Counted from the first letter of the stretch, positions 17,224 to 26,090 are shown. The stretch: DNA of 64,000 nt from Curvibacter sp. PAE-UM (GCF_001432305.1 NZ_KQ483358.1:2911710-2975709), one strand, 5' to 3'. Translations and numbers: made by a program. The notes: generated from the letters alone by a model not told the origin.

Positions 17224-17904
17224 TCAGTTTTTCGCGTTCACGGCCTGGGCCGTGCGCATCTGTTCAACCACCACATCACGCTTGTGGCCCAGGTGGGCCA
17301 CAAGCTCTGTGCGCAGGGCGGCGCCGTCGCGTTTTTGCAAGGCTTCGATCATGCGGTCGTGTTCCTGCATGGCGCGCGCCCATTTCTCGCCGTCCTGGTT
17401 GGAGCGGAAGCGCAGCGCCTGCAGCCGGGCGTTGACCTGCTGGTAGGTGGCGGTGAGCACCGGGTTGCGGGCGGCGGCGTTGAAGGCGCGGTGGATGGCG
17501 GCGTTGAGCCGGTAATAGGCCGAGAGGTCGCGCCGGGTGTAGGCGGCCTTCATCTCGTAGTGCAGGGCCTCGATCTCGGCCAGTTCCTCAGGCGTGATGC
17601 GTTGCGCCGCCAGTTCGCCCGACAGGCCTTCCAGCCCGGCCATGACCTCGAAGGTGTTGAGGATGTCGTCTTCGCCCAATTCCACGGCGATGGCGCCGCG
17701 ATTGGGCAGCAACTCCACCAGGCCTTCGGCGGCCAGGGTCTTGATGGCTTCGCGCAGCGGCGTGCGCGAGACTTTCATCTGCTCGCACAGTTGGCGCTCG
17801 TTGAGCTTGGCACCGGGGGCAATCTGGCCCTCCACCAGCAGCAGGCGCAGGCGCTGGGTGACCTGCCCGTGCAGGGCGGTCGGCATGGTCAGGATTTCAG
17901 CCAT
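17224..17904 (-). CDS. GntR-family regulator (FadR/FCD subfamily)
   Basis: A 226-residue regulator with an N-terminal winged helix (LNERQLCEQMKVSRTPLREAIKTLAAEGLVELLPNRG) and a helical FCD effector domain, which often binds organic acids through a metal. It forms an operon with the YdiJ-like dehydrogenase and is divergent from the aminotransferase operon. Two copies of TTTGTATnCAAA lie in the 113-base divergent region, one close to each gene, and are its likely operators. A 2-hydroxyacid or glyoxylate-pathway intermediate is the probable effector (inference). Confidence 0.92.
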   Translation of the reverse strand: MAEILTMPTALHGQVTQRLRLLLVEGQIAPGAKLNERQLCEQMKVSRTPLREAIKTLAAEGLVELLPNRGAIAVELGEDDILNTFEVMAGLEGLSGELAAQRITPEELAEIEALHYEMKAAYTRRDLSAYYRLNAAIHRAFNAAARNPVLTATYQQVNARLQALRFRSNQDGEKWARAMQEHDRMIEALQKRDGAALRTELVAHLGHKRDVVVEQMRTAQAVNAKN

Positions 17905-17912
17905 GGATATGC

Positions 17913-17986
17913 TTTGTATTCAAAAAGATCGTGATTTCAGGCGATTTTAGGGTCTTTCTGGTTGACAAACAAATTTTGTATGCAAA
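17913..17986. promoter_or_regulatory. Paired GntR operators in divergent promoter
   Basis: TTTGTATTCAAA at 17913-17924 and TTTGTATGCAAA at 17975-17986 share the pattern TTTGTATnCAAA, close to the TTGTATACAA consensus of VanR/FadR-type GntR proteins. A TTGACA -35-like hexamer lies at 17962-17967, so the second site would cover the promoter of the aminotransferase operon and the first that of the regulator. Confidence 0.65.
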
Positions 17987-18017
17987 AAATGCGTCTATTC
18001 CTTATCCACTATTTGCC

Positions 18018-19253
18018 ATGCTGACCACCGATTTCCACCCCACCGGCCGCCACTTCCTGCAGATTCCGGGCCCTTCCCCCGTGCCCGACCGCGTGCTGCG
18101 CGCCATGAGCCTGCCCACCATCGACCACCGCGGCCCCGAGTTCGGCGCCATGGGCCTGAAGATCCTGGCCGACATCCAGAAGATCTTCCAGACCAAGCAC
18201 CCGGTCATCATCTACCCGGCCTCGGGCACCGGTGCCTGGGAAGCCGCGCTGACCAACACCCTCTCCCCGGGCGACCACGTGCTCATGTATGAGACCGGCC
18301 ACTTCGCCTTCCTCTGGAACCGCCTGGCCACGCGCCTGGGCCTCAAGGCCGAGGTCATCGCCCTGCCCGGCACCGACAACGGCGTGCCGGCCAGCTGGCG
18401 CCGCGGCGTGTCGGCCGAGCTGATCGAGCAGCGCCTGAAGGCCGACACGGGCCACAGCATCAAGGCTGTCTGCGTGGTACACAACGAAACCTCCACCGGC
18501 GCGACCAGCAACATCGCCGCGGTGCGCAAGGCGATCGACGCCGCCAAACACCCGGCCCTGCTGCTGGTGGACACCATCTCGGGCCTGGCCTCGGCCGACT
18601 ACCGCCATGACGAATGGGGTGTGGACGTCTCCATCAGCGGCTCGCAAAAAGGCCTGATGCTGCCGCCGGGCATGAGCTTCAACGCGCTCTCGCCCAAGGC
18701 CATCGAGGCCAGCAAGAGTGCCAAGCTGCCGCGCAGCTTCTGGGCCTGGGACGAGATCATCGAGATGAACAAGACGGGCTACTGGCCCTACACGCCCAAC
18801 ACCAACCTCATGTACGGCCTGAGCGAAGCGGCCGACATGATCCTGGGCCAGGGCCTGGACACCGTGCTGGCGCGCCACCAGCGCTGGGCTGCCGGCGTGC
18901 GCGCCGCCGTGAACGCCTGGGGCCTGCCCATCCAGTGCGCCGACGCCAGCGTGCACTCGCCCATCCTGACCGGCGTGATGACACCCGAGGGCGTGGACGC
19001 CGACGCCATCCGCAAGATCATCTACGAGCGCTTCGACTGCTCGCTGGGCACTGGCCTGGGCAAGATCAAGGGCCGCATGTTCCGCATCGGCCACCTGGGT
19101 GACAGCAACGACCTCACGCTGATCGGCACCGTGGCCGCCTGCGAGATGGGCCTGAAGCTCGGCGGCGTCAAGCTGGCCGGCTCGGGCGTGCAGGCCATCA
19201 TGGACTACTACGCCGGCCACCCGGCGGCCGTGCCCCAGCGCAAGGCTGCCTGA
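18018..19253 (+). CDS. Class V aminotransferase, serine/alanine-glyoxylate type
   Basis: A 411-residue PLP enzyme of the serine-glyoxylate/alanine-glyoxylate aminotransferase group. Family features: N-terminal FLQIPGPSPVPDRVLRAM, the glycine-rich YPASGTGAWEAAL, DTISGLASADYRHDEWGVD, and SGSQKGLMLPPGM with the PLP lysine at Lys211. The ATG at 18018 gives the usual N-terminus. It would make glycine from glyoxylate using serine or alanine. It heads an operon with a Bug receptor, crotonase and CoA-transferase, opposite the 2-hydroxyacid dehydrogenase, pointing to catabolism of a C2-C4 hydroxyacid via glyoxylate (inference). Confidence 0.9.
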   Translation: MLTTDFHPTGRHFLQIPGPSPVPDRVLRAMSLPTIDHRGPEFGAMGLKILADIQKIFQTKHPVIIYPASGTGAWEAALTNTLSPGDHVLMYETGHFAFLWNRLATRLGLKAEVIALPGTDNGVPASWRRGVSAELIEQRLKADTGHSIKAVCVVHNETSTGATSNIAAVRKAIDAAKHPALLLVDTISGLASADYRHDEWGVDVSISGSQKGLMLPPGMSFNALSPKAIEASKSAKLPRSFWAWDEIIEMNKTGYWPYTPNTNLMYGLSEAADMILGQGLDTVLARHQRWAAGVRAAVNAWGLPIQCADASVHSPILTGVMTPEGVDADAIRKIIYERFDCSLGTGLGKIKGRMFRIGHLGDSNDLTLIGTVAACEMGLKLGGVKLAGSGVQAIMDYYAGHPAAVPQRKAA

Positions 19254-19294
19254 TCGACAAGCAGAATTTCTACAACGACCCGAGGAGACAAACC

Positions 19295-20272
19295 ATGAAA
19301 CGCAGAACTTTCGTCACGGCCACGGCCGCCACCGCAGCCACCCTGGCCGCCCCCATGCTCCAGGCGCAGAACCTGCCCAACGGCCCGGTGCGCATCATCG
19401 TGGGCTTCGCCCCCGGCGGCGGCACCGACGTGCTGGCCCGCATCGTCGGCCAGAAACTGCAGGCCATGTGGAACACCACGGTCGTGATCGAGAACAAGGC
19501 CGGTGCCTCCGGCGTGATCGCGGCCGACTTCGTGGCCAAGGCGCCGGCCGACGGCAACACCCTGCTGATGGCCCACATCAACAGCCACGCCCTGGCCCCC
19601 GGGCTCATGCCCAAGCTGGGTTATGTGGTGGAGCGCGACTTCACGCCGCTGACGCTGGTGGGCGTCACGCCCAACCTGCTGATCGCCAATACCAACCTGC
19701 CCGCCAAGACCGTGGCCGACGTGGTGGCCCATTGCAAGGCCAACCCGGGCAAGGTCAGCTTCGGCTCGGCCGGCCAGGGTTCGGCCCAGCACCTGGCCAT
19801 GGAGTCCTTCAAGCTCGCTGCCGGCGTGGATGCGCTGCACGTTCCCTACAAGGGCTCGGGCCCCATGCTGGTCGATCTGATCGGCGGCCAGATCCAGTAC
19901 TCCTTCGACACCATGACCGCCGCCACCCCGCACGTGAAGAGCGGCAAGGTGCGCGCCATCGCCCAGACGCGCGCCAAGCGCGCCTCGGGTCATCCGACGG
20001 TGCCGACCATGGCCGAAGCTGGTTTCCCCGGCTTCGAAGCCACCACCTGGTATGGTCTGGTGGGCCCGGGCAAGATGCCGGCCGCCATGGCCCAGCGCAT
20101 GAACGAAGACATCAACAAGGTGCTGGCCATGCCTGACGTGAAGGAAAAGCTGGACCTGTACGGCGCCGAAGACGGCGGCGGCACGGCCCAGCAGTTTGCC
20201 GACTTCATCCGCGCGGAGCAGCAGAAGTGGGCCAAGGTGATCAAGGATGCCAAGGTCACGGTAGAGAGCTGA
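19295..20272 (+). CDS. Bug-family (TTT) substrate-binding protein
   Basis: A 325-residue periplasmic Bug/TctC receptor. A Tat-like signal (KRRTFVTATAATAATLAAPMLQAQ) precedes the mature domain. Family loops: PVRIIVGFAPGGGTDVLARIV, IENKAGASGVIAADFV, and LHVPYKGSGPMLVDLIGGQI. A strong ribosome binding site (GAGGAGA) precedes the start, 41 bases after the aminotransferase. A hairpin with a T-rich tail follows. As an orphan receptor inside the glyoxylate-type operon it probably supplies the carboxylate that the operon degrades. Confidence 0.93.
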   Translation: MKRRTFVTATAATAATLAAPMLQAQNLPNGPVRIIVGFAPGGGTDVLARIVGQKLQAMWNTTVVIENKAGASGVIAADFVAKAPADGNTLLMAHINSHALAPGLMPKLGYVVERDFTPLTLVGVTPNLLIANTNLPAKTVADVVAHCKANPGKVSFGSAGQGSAQHLAMESFKLAAGVDALHVPYKGSGPMLVDLIGGQIQYSFDTMTAATPHVKSGKVRAIAQTRAKRASGHPTVPTMAEAGFPGFEATTWYGLVGPGKMPAAMAQRMNEDINKVLAMPDVKEKLDLYGAEDGGGTAQQFADFIRAEQQKWAKVIKDAKVTVES

Positions 20273-20287
20273 TCCCCTCCCCCCATC

Positions 20288-20330
20288 CGTTCGCCCTGCG
20301 CCCGACCGAGGGCCGGGGCGAACGTATTTT
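20288..20330 (+). terminator. Rho-independent terminator after the Bug gene
   Basis: A hairpin with arms CGTTCGCCC (20288-20296) and GGGCGAACG (20316-20324), with additional pairing possible in the GC-rich loop, is followed by TATTTT. It lies between the Bug gene and the crotonase gene, so the latter may be only partly co-transcribed. Confidence 0.65.
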
Positions 20331-20346
20331 GTGAACATGTTTTCCC

Positions 20347-21138
20347 ATGATTGATGCAGGCCAAGTCCACCTGAGCATCGAAGCCGGTGTGGCTTCGGTG
20401 CTTTTTGACCGCCCCCAGGCGCGCAATGCGATGACCTGGGCCATGTACGAGCAGCTGATGGCGATCTGCCGCCAGCTCAAGGACGACGCCAGCGTGCGTG
20501 TCGTCACCTTCCGCGGCGCCGGCGGCGAGGCCTTCGTGGCCGGCACCGACATCTCTCAGTTCCAGAATTTCGGCAGCGGCACGAAGGGTGGCGAGGACGG
20601 CGTGGGCTACGAGCGCCAGATCGACGCCTGCATGGAACTGCTGGGCAGCCTGCCCATGCCCACGTTGGCCGTGGTCGAAGGCTGGTGCGTCGGCGGTGGT
20701 GTGGCCATCGCGACGGGCTGCGATTTCCGCATCGCCACGCCCTCGGCCAAGTTCGGCGTGCCGATTGCGAAAACCCTGGGCAACTGCCTCTCGGTGGCCA
20801 ACCTGGCGCGCCTGTCGGCCGCCTTCGGCATGCAGCGCGTGCGGCGCATGCTGCTGCTGGCCGAGATGATCAACGCCGACGAGGCCCTGGCCTGCGGTTA
20901 CCTGCAGGAAGTGAGCGCGCCCGCCGAGCTTGACGCTGCCGTGTTGCGCCTCACGGGCAAGCTCGCGGCCCTGGCTCCGGTGACACAACGTGTCAGCAAG
21001 GAAGGCCTGCGCCGCCTGACCGTGCACAGCCTGCCCGACGGTGAGGACCTGGTGCGCGCCGCCTATGGCAGCGCCGACTTCCGCGAGGGCGTGAGCGCTT
21101 TCGTTGAGAAGCGCCCCCCAAGCTGGAAAGGAAAGTGA
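20347..21138 (+). CDS. Enoyl-CoA hydratase/isomerase family protein (crotonase fold)
   Basis: A 263-residue crotonase-fold protein: VLFDRPQARNAMTWAMYEQL, the oxyanion-hole segment AGGEAFVAGTDISQF, and VGGGVAIATGCDFRIATPSAKFGVPIAKTLG. The two acids of true enoyl-CoA hydratases are missing: the GGGCEL-type Glu is replaced by GGGVAI and the second, PE, by PI. It is therefore unlikely to be a standard hydratase and may be an isomerase, hydrolase or lyase on an acyl-CoA. Its stop overlaps the CoA-transferase start (TGATG), so the two are translationally coupled and probably act on the same CoA ester. Confidence 0.88.
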   Translation: MIDAGQVHLSIEAGVASVLFDRPQARNAMTWAMYEQLMAICRQLKDDASVRVVTFRGAGGEAFVAGTDISQFQNFGSGTKGGEDGVGYERQIDACMELLGSLPMPTLAVVEGWCVGGGVAIATGCDFRIATPSAKFGVPIAKTLGNCLSVANLARLSAAFGMQRVRRMLLLAEMINADEALACGYLQEVSAPAELDAAVLRLTGKLAALAPVTQRVSKEGLRRLTVHSLPDGEDLVRAAYGSADFREGVSAFVEKRPPSWKGK

Positions 21139-22352
21139 TGACGAACAAGACCACACGCCCCGGCCCCCTGGCCGGCCTGCGCGTGCTCGAACTCACGCAG
21201 ATCATGTCGGGCCCGACCTGCGGCCAACTGCTGGCCGACATGGGGGCCGACGTGATCAAGGTCGAGAAGCTGCCCGGTGGCGACGATGCACGCGCCTACC
21301 GCGACCCGCTCGTGAACGGCGTCTCGGCGCCCTTCATGATGATGAACCGCAACAAGCGCGGCATCGCCATCGACCTCAAGCACGCCGACGGCAAGGCCGT
21401 GCTGCTGCGCATGGTCGAGAAGTCCGACGTGCTGGTGGAAAACTTCCGCGGCGGCACCATGGACAAGCTGGGCCTGGGCTATGAGGAACTTGCGAAGGTC
21501 AATCCGGGCCTGATCTACTGCGCCATCACGGGTTACGGCCGCAACGGGCCGTATGCCGGCAAGGGCGGGTTTGACCTGATCGCGCAGGGTTTTGCCGGCC
21601 TGATGTCCATCACCGGCGAACCCGGCGGCGCGCCCGCCAAAAACGGCAACGCGGTGTCGGACATGAACGCCGGCATCCTGGGCGCCCTGGGCATCGTCGC
21701 GGCCTATGTGCACAAGCTCAAAACCGGCGAAGGCCAGATCGTCGACACCTCGCTGTCGGACGCCGCCTTGCAGCAGCTCTACTGGCACGCGGCCATCTTC
21801 TTTGCCACCGGCAAATCGAGCGAGCCCACGGGCTCGGCCCACATCCTGACCGCGCCCTACCAGGCCTTCGAGGCCAGCGACGGCTGGATCAATATCGGCG
21901 GCGCCAACCAGGCCAACTGGGAGCGCATCGCCGAAGTGCTGGGCCACCCCGAATGGCGCAGCGATGCGCGCTTTGCCACCAACAGCGACCGCATGGCACA
22001 CCGCGAGGAACTGGTGGCCTTGATGAACACCGTGCTGCGCACACGTACACGCGCCGAGTGGCAGGCCGCCTTCGACAACGCAGGCGTGCCGGCCGGCCCG
22101 GTGCATACCGTGGGCGAGGCGCTGAGCCACCCGCAGACCCTGGCACGCGGCATGGTGGTGGAGCTGGACCATCCGCAGGCCGGGCTGACACGCGCGCTGG
22201 GCTGCCCCATCCATTTCTCGGCCACGCCAGCCCAGGTCACCCGCCCCGCGCCCCTGCTGGGCCAGCACACACGCGAACTGCTCAAAGAGTTCGGCTATAG
22301 CGATGCACAGGTTGATACATTCATAAGTACTAACGCTATCGCCGAATCCTGA
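21138..22352 (+). CDS. CaiB/BaiF-family (class III) CoA-transferase
   Basis: A 404-residue class III CoA-transferase that moves CoA between carboxylic acids. Typical segments: GLRVLELTQIMSGPTCGQLLADMGADVIKVE, NRNKRGIAIDLKHADG, ENFRGGTMDKLGLGYEEL, and SDMNAGILGALGIVAAY with the catalytic aspartate at Asp175. I use the ATG at 21138, which overlaps the previous stop, rather than the GTG one codon earlier. It would activate a carboxylate for the crotonase-fold neighbour; oxalate/formate, citramalate or mesaconate types are possible, and sequence alone does not decide. Confidence 0.92.
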   Translation: MTNKTTRPGPLAGLRVLELTQIMSGPTCGQLLADMGADVIKVEKLPGGDDARAYRDPLVNGVSAPFMMMNRNKRGIAIDLKHADGKAVLLRMVEKSDVLVENFRGGTMDKLGLGYEELAKVNPGLIYCAITGYGRNGPYAGKGGFDLIAQGFAGLMSITGEPGGAPAKNGNAVSDMNAGILGALGIVAAYVHKLKTGEGQIVDTSLSDAALQQLYWHAAIFFATGKSSEPTGSAHILTAPYQAFEASDGWINIGGANQANWERIAEVLGHPEWRSDARFATNSDRMAHREELVALMNTVLRTRTRAEWQAAFDNAGVPAGPVHTVGEALSHPQTLARGMVVELDHPQAGLTRALGCPIHFSATPAQVTRPAPLLGQHTRELLKEFGYSDAQVDTFISTNAIAES

Positions 22353-22410
22353 TACACATGTCACCATAAGGCGTCGCAAGCCTTGGCGATGCCTTTATGG
22401 GTGACTGCTT

Positions 22411-23523
22411 ATGCGTACAAAAATAGCGGCGCTGCTCGTCGCGTTGGGAACCCTTGTTCATGGCAGCCTGATGGCCCAGACCGCCTGGGTCGTCGGCCAG
22501 TCTGCGCCCCTGAGCGGCAGCAACGCCGTGTTCGGCAAGGACATCCGTGACGGTGCCCTGGCCTGGTTCAAGATGGTCAACGCCCAGGGTGGCGTGGGCG
22601 GCGCGCCCATCGAGCTCGTCACGCTGGATGACCAGAACCAGCGCAAGATCGCCGGCGAGAACACCACCCGGCTGCTGCAGAACCGCAATCTCGTGGCGCT
22701 GTTCGGCTACGCCTCGGCCACACTGAGCCTGGACGCCATGCCCCAGGCCGAGAAAGCCGGCATGCTCTTCTTCGCCCCCTTCTCCGGCGCCAACCCGGTG
22801 CGCAAGCCCAGCCCCGTGGTCCACACCCTGCGCGCCTCCTACGGTGACGAGCTGGAAAAGATGCTGGCCTTCTGGACCGGGCTGGGCATGAAAGAGGTGG
22901 TGGTGGTGCACTACGACGACGAGGTCGGCATCCAGAACCTGGGGGTGGTCAAGGATTACCTGGCGCGCCAGGGCAAGCAGCCGCAGGCCTTCGCCCTGGA
23001 GCGCAATGCCAAGCTGGACGACGCCCGCTTCACGCAGCTGGCCGCGCTCAAGCCCGAAGTCATCATCAACACCGTACTCTCCGGCCCGGCCGCCGAGATC
23101 AGCAAGCAGCTGGTGGCGCGCGGCATGTACATCCCCATGTCCAGCCTCTCCTTCGTCGGCGCGCAGCAGTACATCGACGCGGCCGGCGATGCTGGCGCCG
23201 GCGTGTCCATCTCGCAGGTGGTGCCCAGCACTGGTGCCTCGCTGCCCGTCGTGCGCGAATGCGGCAAGGCCCTGCAGGAGTCCGGCGTCACCAAGGCCAT
23301 GAACAGCACGCACCTGGAAGCCTGCATCGCCGCCAAGGTGCTGACCGAGGCCATGCGCCGCAGCAAGAAACCCGGCGATCACAAGGCCCTGCTGAGCGCC
23401 TTGAGGAACCTGGGCAGCTTTGATGCGGGCGGTTTCACCGTCACCTACGGACCGGAGCAGAACCACGGCAGCAAGTACGTGGAACTGGGCATGGTCACGC
23501 GCGGCGGCAAGCTGCGCAACTGA
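22411..23523 (+). CDS. ABC-type Leu/Ile/Val-like substrate-binding protein (copy 1)
   Basis: A 370-residue periplasmic ligand-binding protein of the Peripla_BP_6 (LivJ-like) family. A signal peptide (KIAALLVALGTLVHGSLMAQ) precedes AWVVGQSAPLSGSNAVFGKDI. Other landmarks are VTLDDQNQRKIAGENTTRL, PFSGANPVRKP and NSTHLEACIAAKVL. It belongs to a tandem pair with the next gene; the two proteins are nearly identical in long blocks. No permease or ATPase gene is adjacent, so the receptor either serves a transporter elsewhere or acts as a sensory binding protein. The ligand is unknown. Confidence 0.9.
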   Translation: MRTKIAALLVALGTLVHGSLMAQTAWVVGQSAPLSGSNAVFGKDIRDGALAWFKMVNAQGGVGGAPIELVTLDDQNQRKIAGENTTRLLQNRNLVALFGYASATLSLDAMPQAEKAGMLFFAPFSGANPVRKPSPVVHTLRASYGDELEKMLAFWTGLGMKEVVVVHYDDEVGIQNLGVVKDYLARQGKQPQAFALERNAKLDDARFTQLAALKPEVIINTVLSGPAAEISKQLVARGMYIPMSSLSFVGAQQYIDAAGDAGAGVSISQVVPSTGASLPVVRECGKALQESGVTKAMNSTHLEACIAAKVLTEAMRRSKKPGDHKALLSALRNLGSFDAGGFTVTYGPEQNHGSKYVELGMVTRGGKLRN

Positions 23524-23551
23524 TTCTTGAAACAATTGCTTACGCGGCTGC

Positions 23552-23569
23552 ACACCTGCACACAGGTGT
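23552..23569 (+). terminator. Possible weak hairpin between duplicated genes
   Basis: Arms ACACCTG (23552-23558) and CAGGTGT (23563-23569) flank a four-base loop, followed by TTCC rather than a full T-tract. It may attenuate transcription between the two binding-protein copies. Confidence 0.3.
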
Positions 23570-23630
23570 TTCCGTTTCGGCCCTAGTCCTGAAACAAGTT
23601 CAGGCCCACCATGGAGACATCAAGTTATCC

Positions 23631-24773
23631 ATGGGACCGATCATGTTCACTCGACACTTCAAGCGCCTGGGCCTGGCCACTCTGCTCTGGACGCTGGGCG
23701 GCTTGCTGCACACCACCGCCCAGGCCCAGAACGCCTGGGTCGTCGGCCAGTCCGCACCGCTCTCCGGCAGCAACGCCGTCTTCGGCCAGGACATCCGCGA
23801 CGGCGCCCTGGCCTATTTCAAGATGCTCAATGCCCAGGGCGGCGTGGCTGGTGCCCCGGTCGAGCTGCTCACCCTGGACGACCAGAACCAGCGCAAGCTT
23901 GCAGGTGAGAACACCAGCAAGCTGCTGCAGACCAAGGGCCTGGTGGCCCTGTTCGGCTACGGCTCGGCCACGCTGAGCCTGGACGCCATGCCCCAGGCCG
24001 AGAAGGCCGGCATGCTCTTTTATGCGCCCTTCTCCGGCGCCAACCCGGTTCGCAAGCCCAGCCCCGTGGTCTACACCCTGCGCGCCTCCTACGGCGACGA
24101 GCTGGAGAAGATGCTGACCTTCTGGATGAGCCTGGGCATGAAACAGGTGGTGGTGGTGCACTACGACGACGAGGTCGGTGTGCAGAACCTGGGGGTGGTC
24201 ACCGACTACCTGGTGCGCCAGGGCAAGACGCCGAAGGCCTTCGCCCTGCAGCGCAATGCCGGCATCGATGCGGCCAGGATGAATGCCCTGATGGCCCTCA
24301 AGCCCGAGGTCATCATCAACACCGTGCTCTCCGGCCCGGCCGCCGACATCAGCAAGCAGCTGACCGCACGCGGGCTCTACGTGCCCATGTCCAGCCTGTC
24401 CTTTGTCGGGGCGCAGCAGTACATCGACGCCGCCGGTGCGGCCGGCGCCGGCGCATCCATTTCACAGGTGGTCCCCAACGCCTCCGCCTCGCTGCCCATC
24501 ATCCGCGAGTGCGGCAAGGCCCTGCAGGACGCCGGCATCAGCAAACCCATGAACAGCACGCACCTGGAGGCCTGCATCGGCGCCAAGGTGCTGGCCGAGG
24601 CCATGCGCCGCAGCAAGCGCGTCGGTGATTCCAAGGCCATGCTGGCGGCGCTGCGTAACCTGGGCAGCTATGACGTCGGCGGTTACACCGTGCACTATGG
24701 GCCCGAGCAGAACCACGGCAGCAAGTACGTGGAACTGGCCATGGTCACGCGCAACGGACGGCTGCGCAATTGA
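23631..24773 (+). CDS. ABC-type Leu/Ile/Val-like substrate-binding protein (copy 2)
   Basis: A 380-residue paralogue of the preceding gene. After the signal peptide (ATLLWTLGGLLHTTAQAQ) it repeats NAWVVGQSAPLSGSNAVFGQ and shares most of the sequence, including ASYGDELEKMLTFW and RNLGSYDVGGYTVHYGPEQ. The longest identical DNA blocks (for example around ACAACGACGACGAGGTCGG-type codons) show that duplication is recent relative to other paralogues here. An ATG at 23643 (MFTRHFKRLG) is an alternative start; GGAGA at 23613 favours the region near 23631. A strong terminator follows. Confidence 0.9.
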   Translation: MGPIMFTRHFKRLGLATLLWTLGGLLHTTAQAQNAWVVGQSAPLSGSNAVFGQDIRDGALAYFKMLNAQGGVAGAPVELLTLDDQNQRKLAGENTSKLLQTKGLVALFGYGSATLSLDAMPQAEKAGMLFYAPFSGANPVRKPSPVVYTLRASYGDELEKMLTFWMSLGMKQVVVVHYDDEVGVQNLGVVTDYLVRQGKTPKAFALQRNAGIDAARMNALMALKPEVIINTVLSGPAADISKQLTARGLYVPMSSLSFVGAQQYIDAAGAAGAGASISQVVPNASASLPIIRECGKALQDAGISKPMNSTHLEACIGAKVLAEAMRRSKRVGDSKAMLAALRNLGSYDVGGYTVHYGPEQNHGSKYVELAMVTRNGRLRN

Positions 24774-24800
24774 TTGCCGGGAGTTTCCAGAGGGAATTGC

Positions 24801-24827
24801 AAAGGGCGCCGATGGCGCCCTTTTTTT
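24801..24827. terminator. Bidirectional terminator between convergent genes
   Basis: AAAGGGCGCC-GAT-GGCGCCC followed by seven T residues; A residues on the other side make it usable for the minus-strand transglutaminase-like gene as well. Confidence 0.85.
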
Positions 24828-24851
24828 ATGCCGTCACAGTGGGCAACGGAC

Positions 24852-25964
24852 TCAGACCGTGAGTTCGCGCGCCGTGATCTGGTACCTGAAGGCGTCGGGC
24901 GAATAGGAGTCCAGGCGCTCGTCGGCGGTCTCGGCCACCGGGTACATCAGGAAGCCCAGCCTGGGGCCCTGGGCGCCGGGCAGCGCCACGTCGTGCGCCA
25001 TGTTCCAGGCCAGCCAGTTGCCCTCCCAGCCGCCGAACAGCGCCTGGTTGACCGGCGCCACCACCGGGTCGGTGGTGTTCTTGATCCACTGCGGGGTCTC
25101 CAGCCGCATGACCTTGGCCACGTCGGCCGGGTCCATGGCCACCCAGCCATGGTCCTTGAGCCAGACCTCGGCACGGCAGTGCTGCGCACCCTTGAGGCTG
25201 GCCGGGTTGCCGCTGAGTTCCTTGTAGCCGAAGGCCGAAGGCACCAGGCGCAGGCCGTAGACGTCGCGCGCGGGCAGGCCAACGGCACGGCACAGGCCGA
25301 CGAAGACGGCGTTCAGGTCGGCGCACTTGCCGCCCAGGTCGCCGGTCTCCAGCATGGCCTTGATGTCGCCCTCGCCACAGCCGCGCACCTTGGGCTCGCG
25401 CCAGGTATTGGCCACCACCCAATCGTAGATCTTCTTCGCCTTCTCGGCGTCGGTCTTGGCGCCGCGGGTGGCCTCCAGCGCGGTCTTGCGCACGATGCCG
25501 TCGGTGGGCAGCAGGGCCGTGGGCCGGGTCCAGAACTGCAGATTGGCCGCGGCCTCGGGGACCGGCTTTTTGGCCGCCCAGTTCACGGCACGGTTGTTGG
25601 TCTGGATGCGGCTGCTCAGCTCGACCCAGGGATTTTTCTCGCCGGGCGAAAAATCCACCTGCAGCAGCCGGGCACCGTAGACCGCGTCGCTGCCCATGCG
25701 GGCTTGGCCATTGCTGGCATAGCTGTTGCCCAGCGAACGCTGCCAGTCGGCATCGACCGAGGGCACCGGCAACCAGACGCGCGTGGCGCCTTCGGCCTGC
25801 AGGATGTCGACGCGGGTCGTCACCTCGAAGGTGCGCCAGGCGCCGGGCTGGGGATTGAACTGGCGCTGCGCCGGCGCGGTCTGCGCCAGGCCCAGGGCCG
25901 GCAGCGTGTAGGCGGCTGACAGGCCAACCGCGTTCTTCAGGAATGTTCGACGTTCGATGGTCAT
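24852..25964 (-). CDS. Tat-exported transglutaminase-like cysteine protease-fold protein
   Basis: A 370-residue periplasmic protein with a twin-arginine signal (ERRTFLKNAVGLSAAYTLPALGLAQ) and a transglutaminase/papain-like core. The catalytic triad is intact: Cys214 in LGGKCADLNAVF, His262 in AQHCRAEVWL, Asp278 in VAMDPADV. The start at 25962-25964 is chosen because the twin-arginine signal begins there, although the frame stays open far upstream. Bacterial members are usually peptidases or cross-linkers of envelope proteins. It is divergent from a Tgl-like gene, so two unrelated transglutaminase-type proteins sit back to back. The exact reaction is unknown. Confidence 0.85.
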   Translation of the reverse strand: MTIERRTFLKNAVGLSAAYTLPALGLAQTAPAQRQFNPQPGAWRTFEVTTRVDILQAEGATRVWLPVPSVDADWQRSLGNSYASNGQARMGSDAVYGARLLQVDFSPGEKNPWVELSSRIQTNNRAVNWAAKKPVPEAAANLQFWTRPTALLPTDGIVRKTALEATRGAKTDAEKAKKIYDWVVANTWREPKVRGCGEGDIKAMLETGDLGGKCADLNAVFVGLCRAVGLPARDVYGLRLVPSAFGYKELSGNPASLKGAQHCRAEVWLKDHGWVAMDPADVAKVMRLETPQWIKNTTDPVVAPVNQALFGGWEGNWLAWNMAHDVALPGAQGPRLGFLMYPVAETADERLDSYSPDAFRYQITARELTV

Positions 25965-26090
25965 CAAGAGAGCTCCGTCATGGTGGGGAAAACGCCGCCG
26001 GGGCAGGTCAAGATGCCCCGGAACGGCGTGCATACGGCTCAAATAGCCGTGGCAACCCAGATTATCGAACCCGCCCCACCCCGGAGTAAT

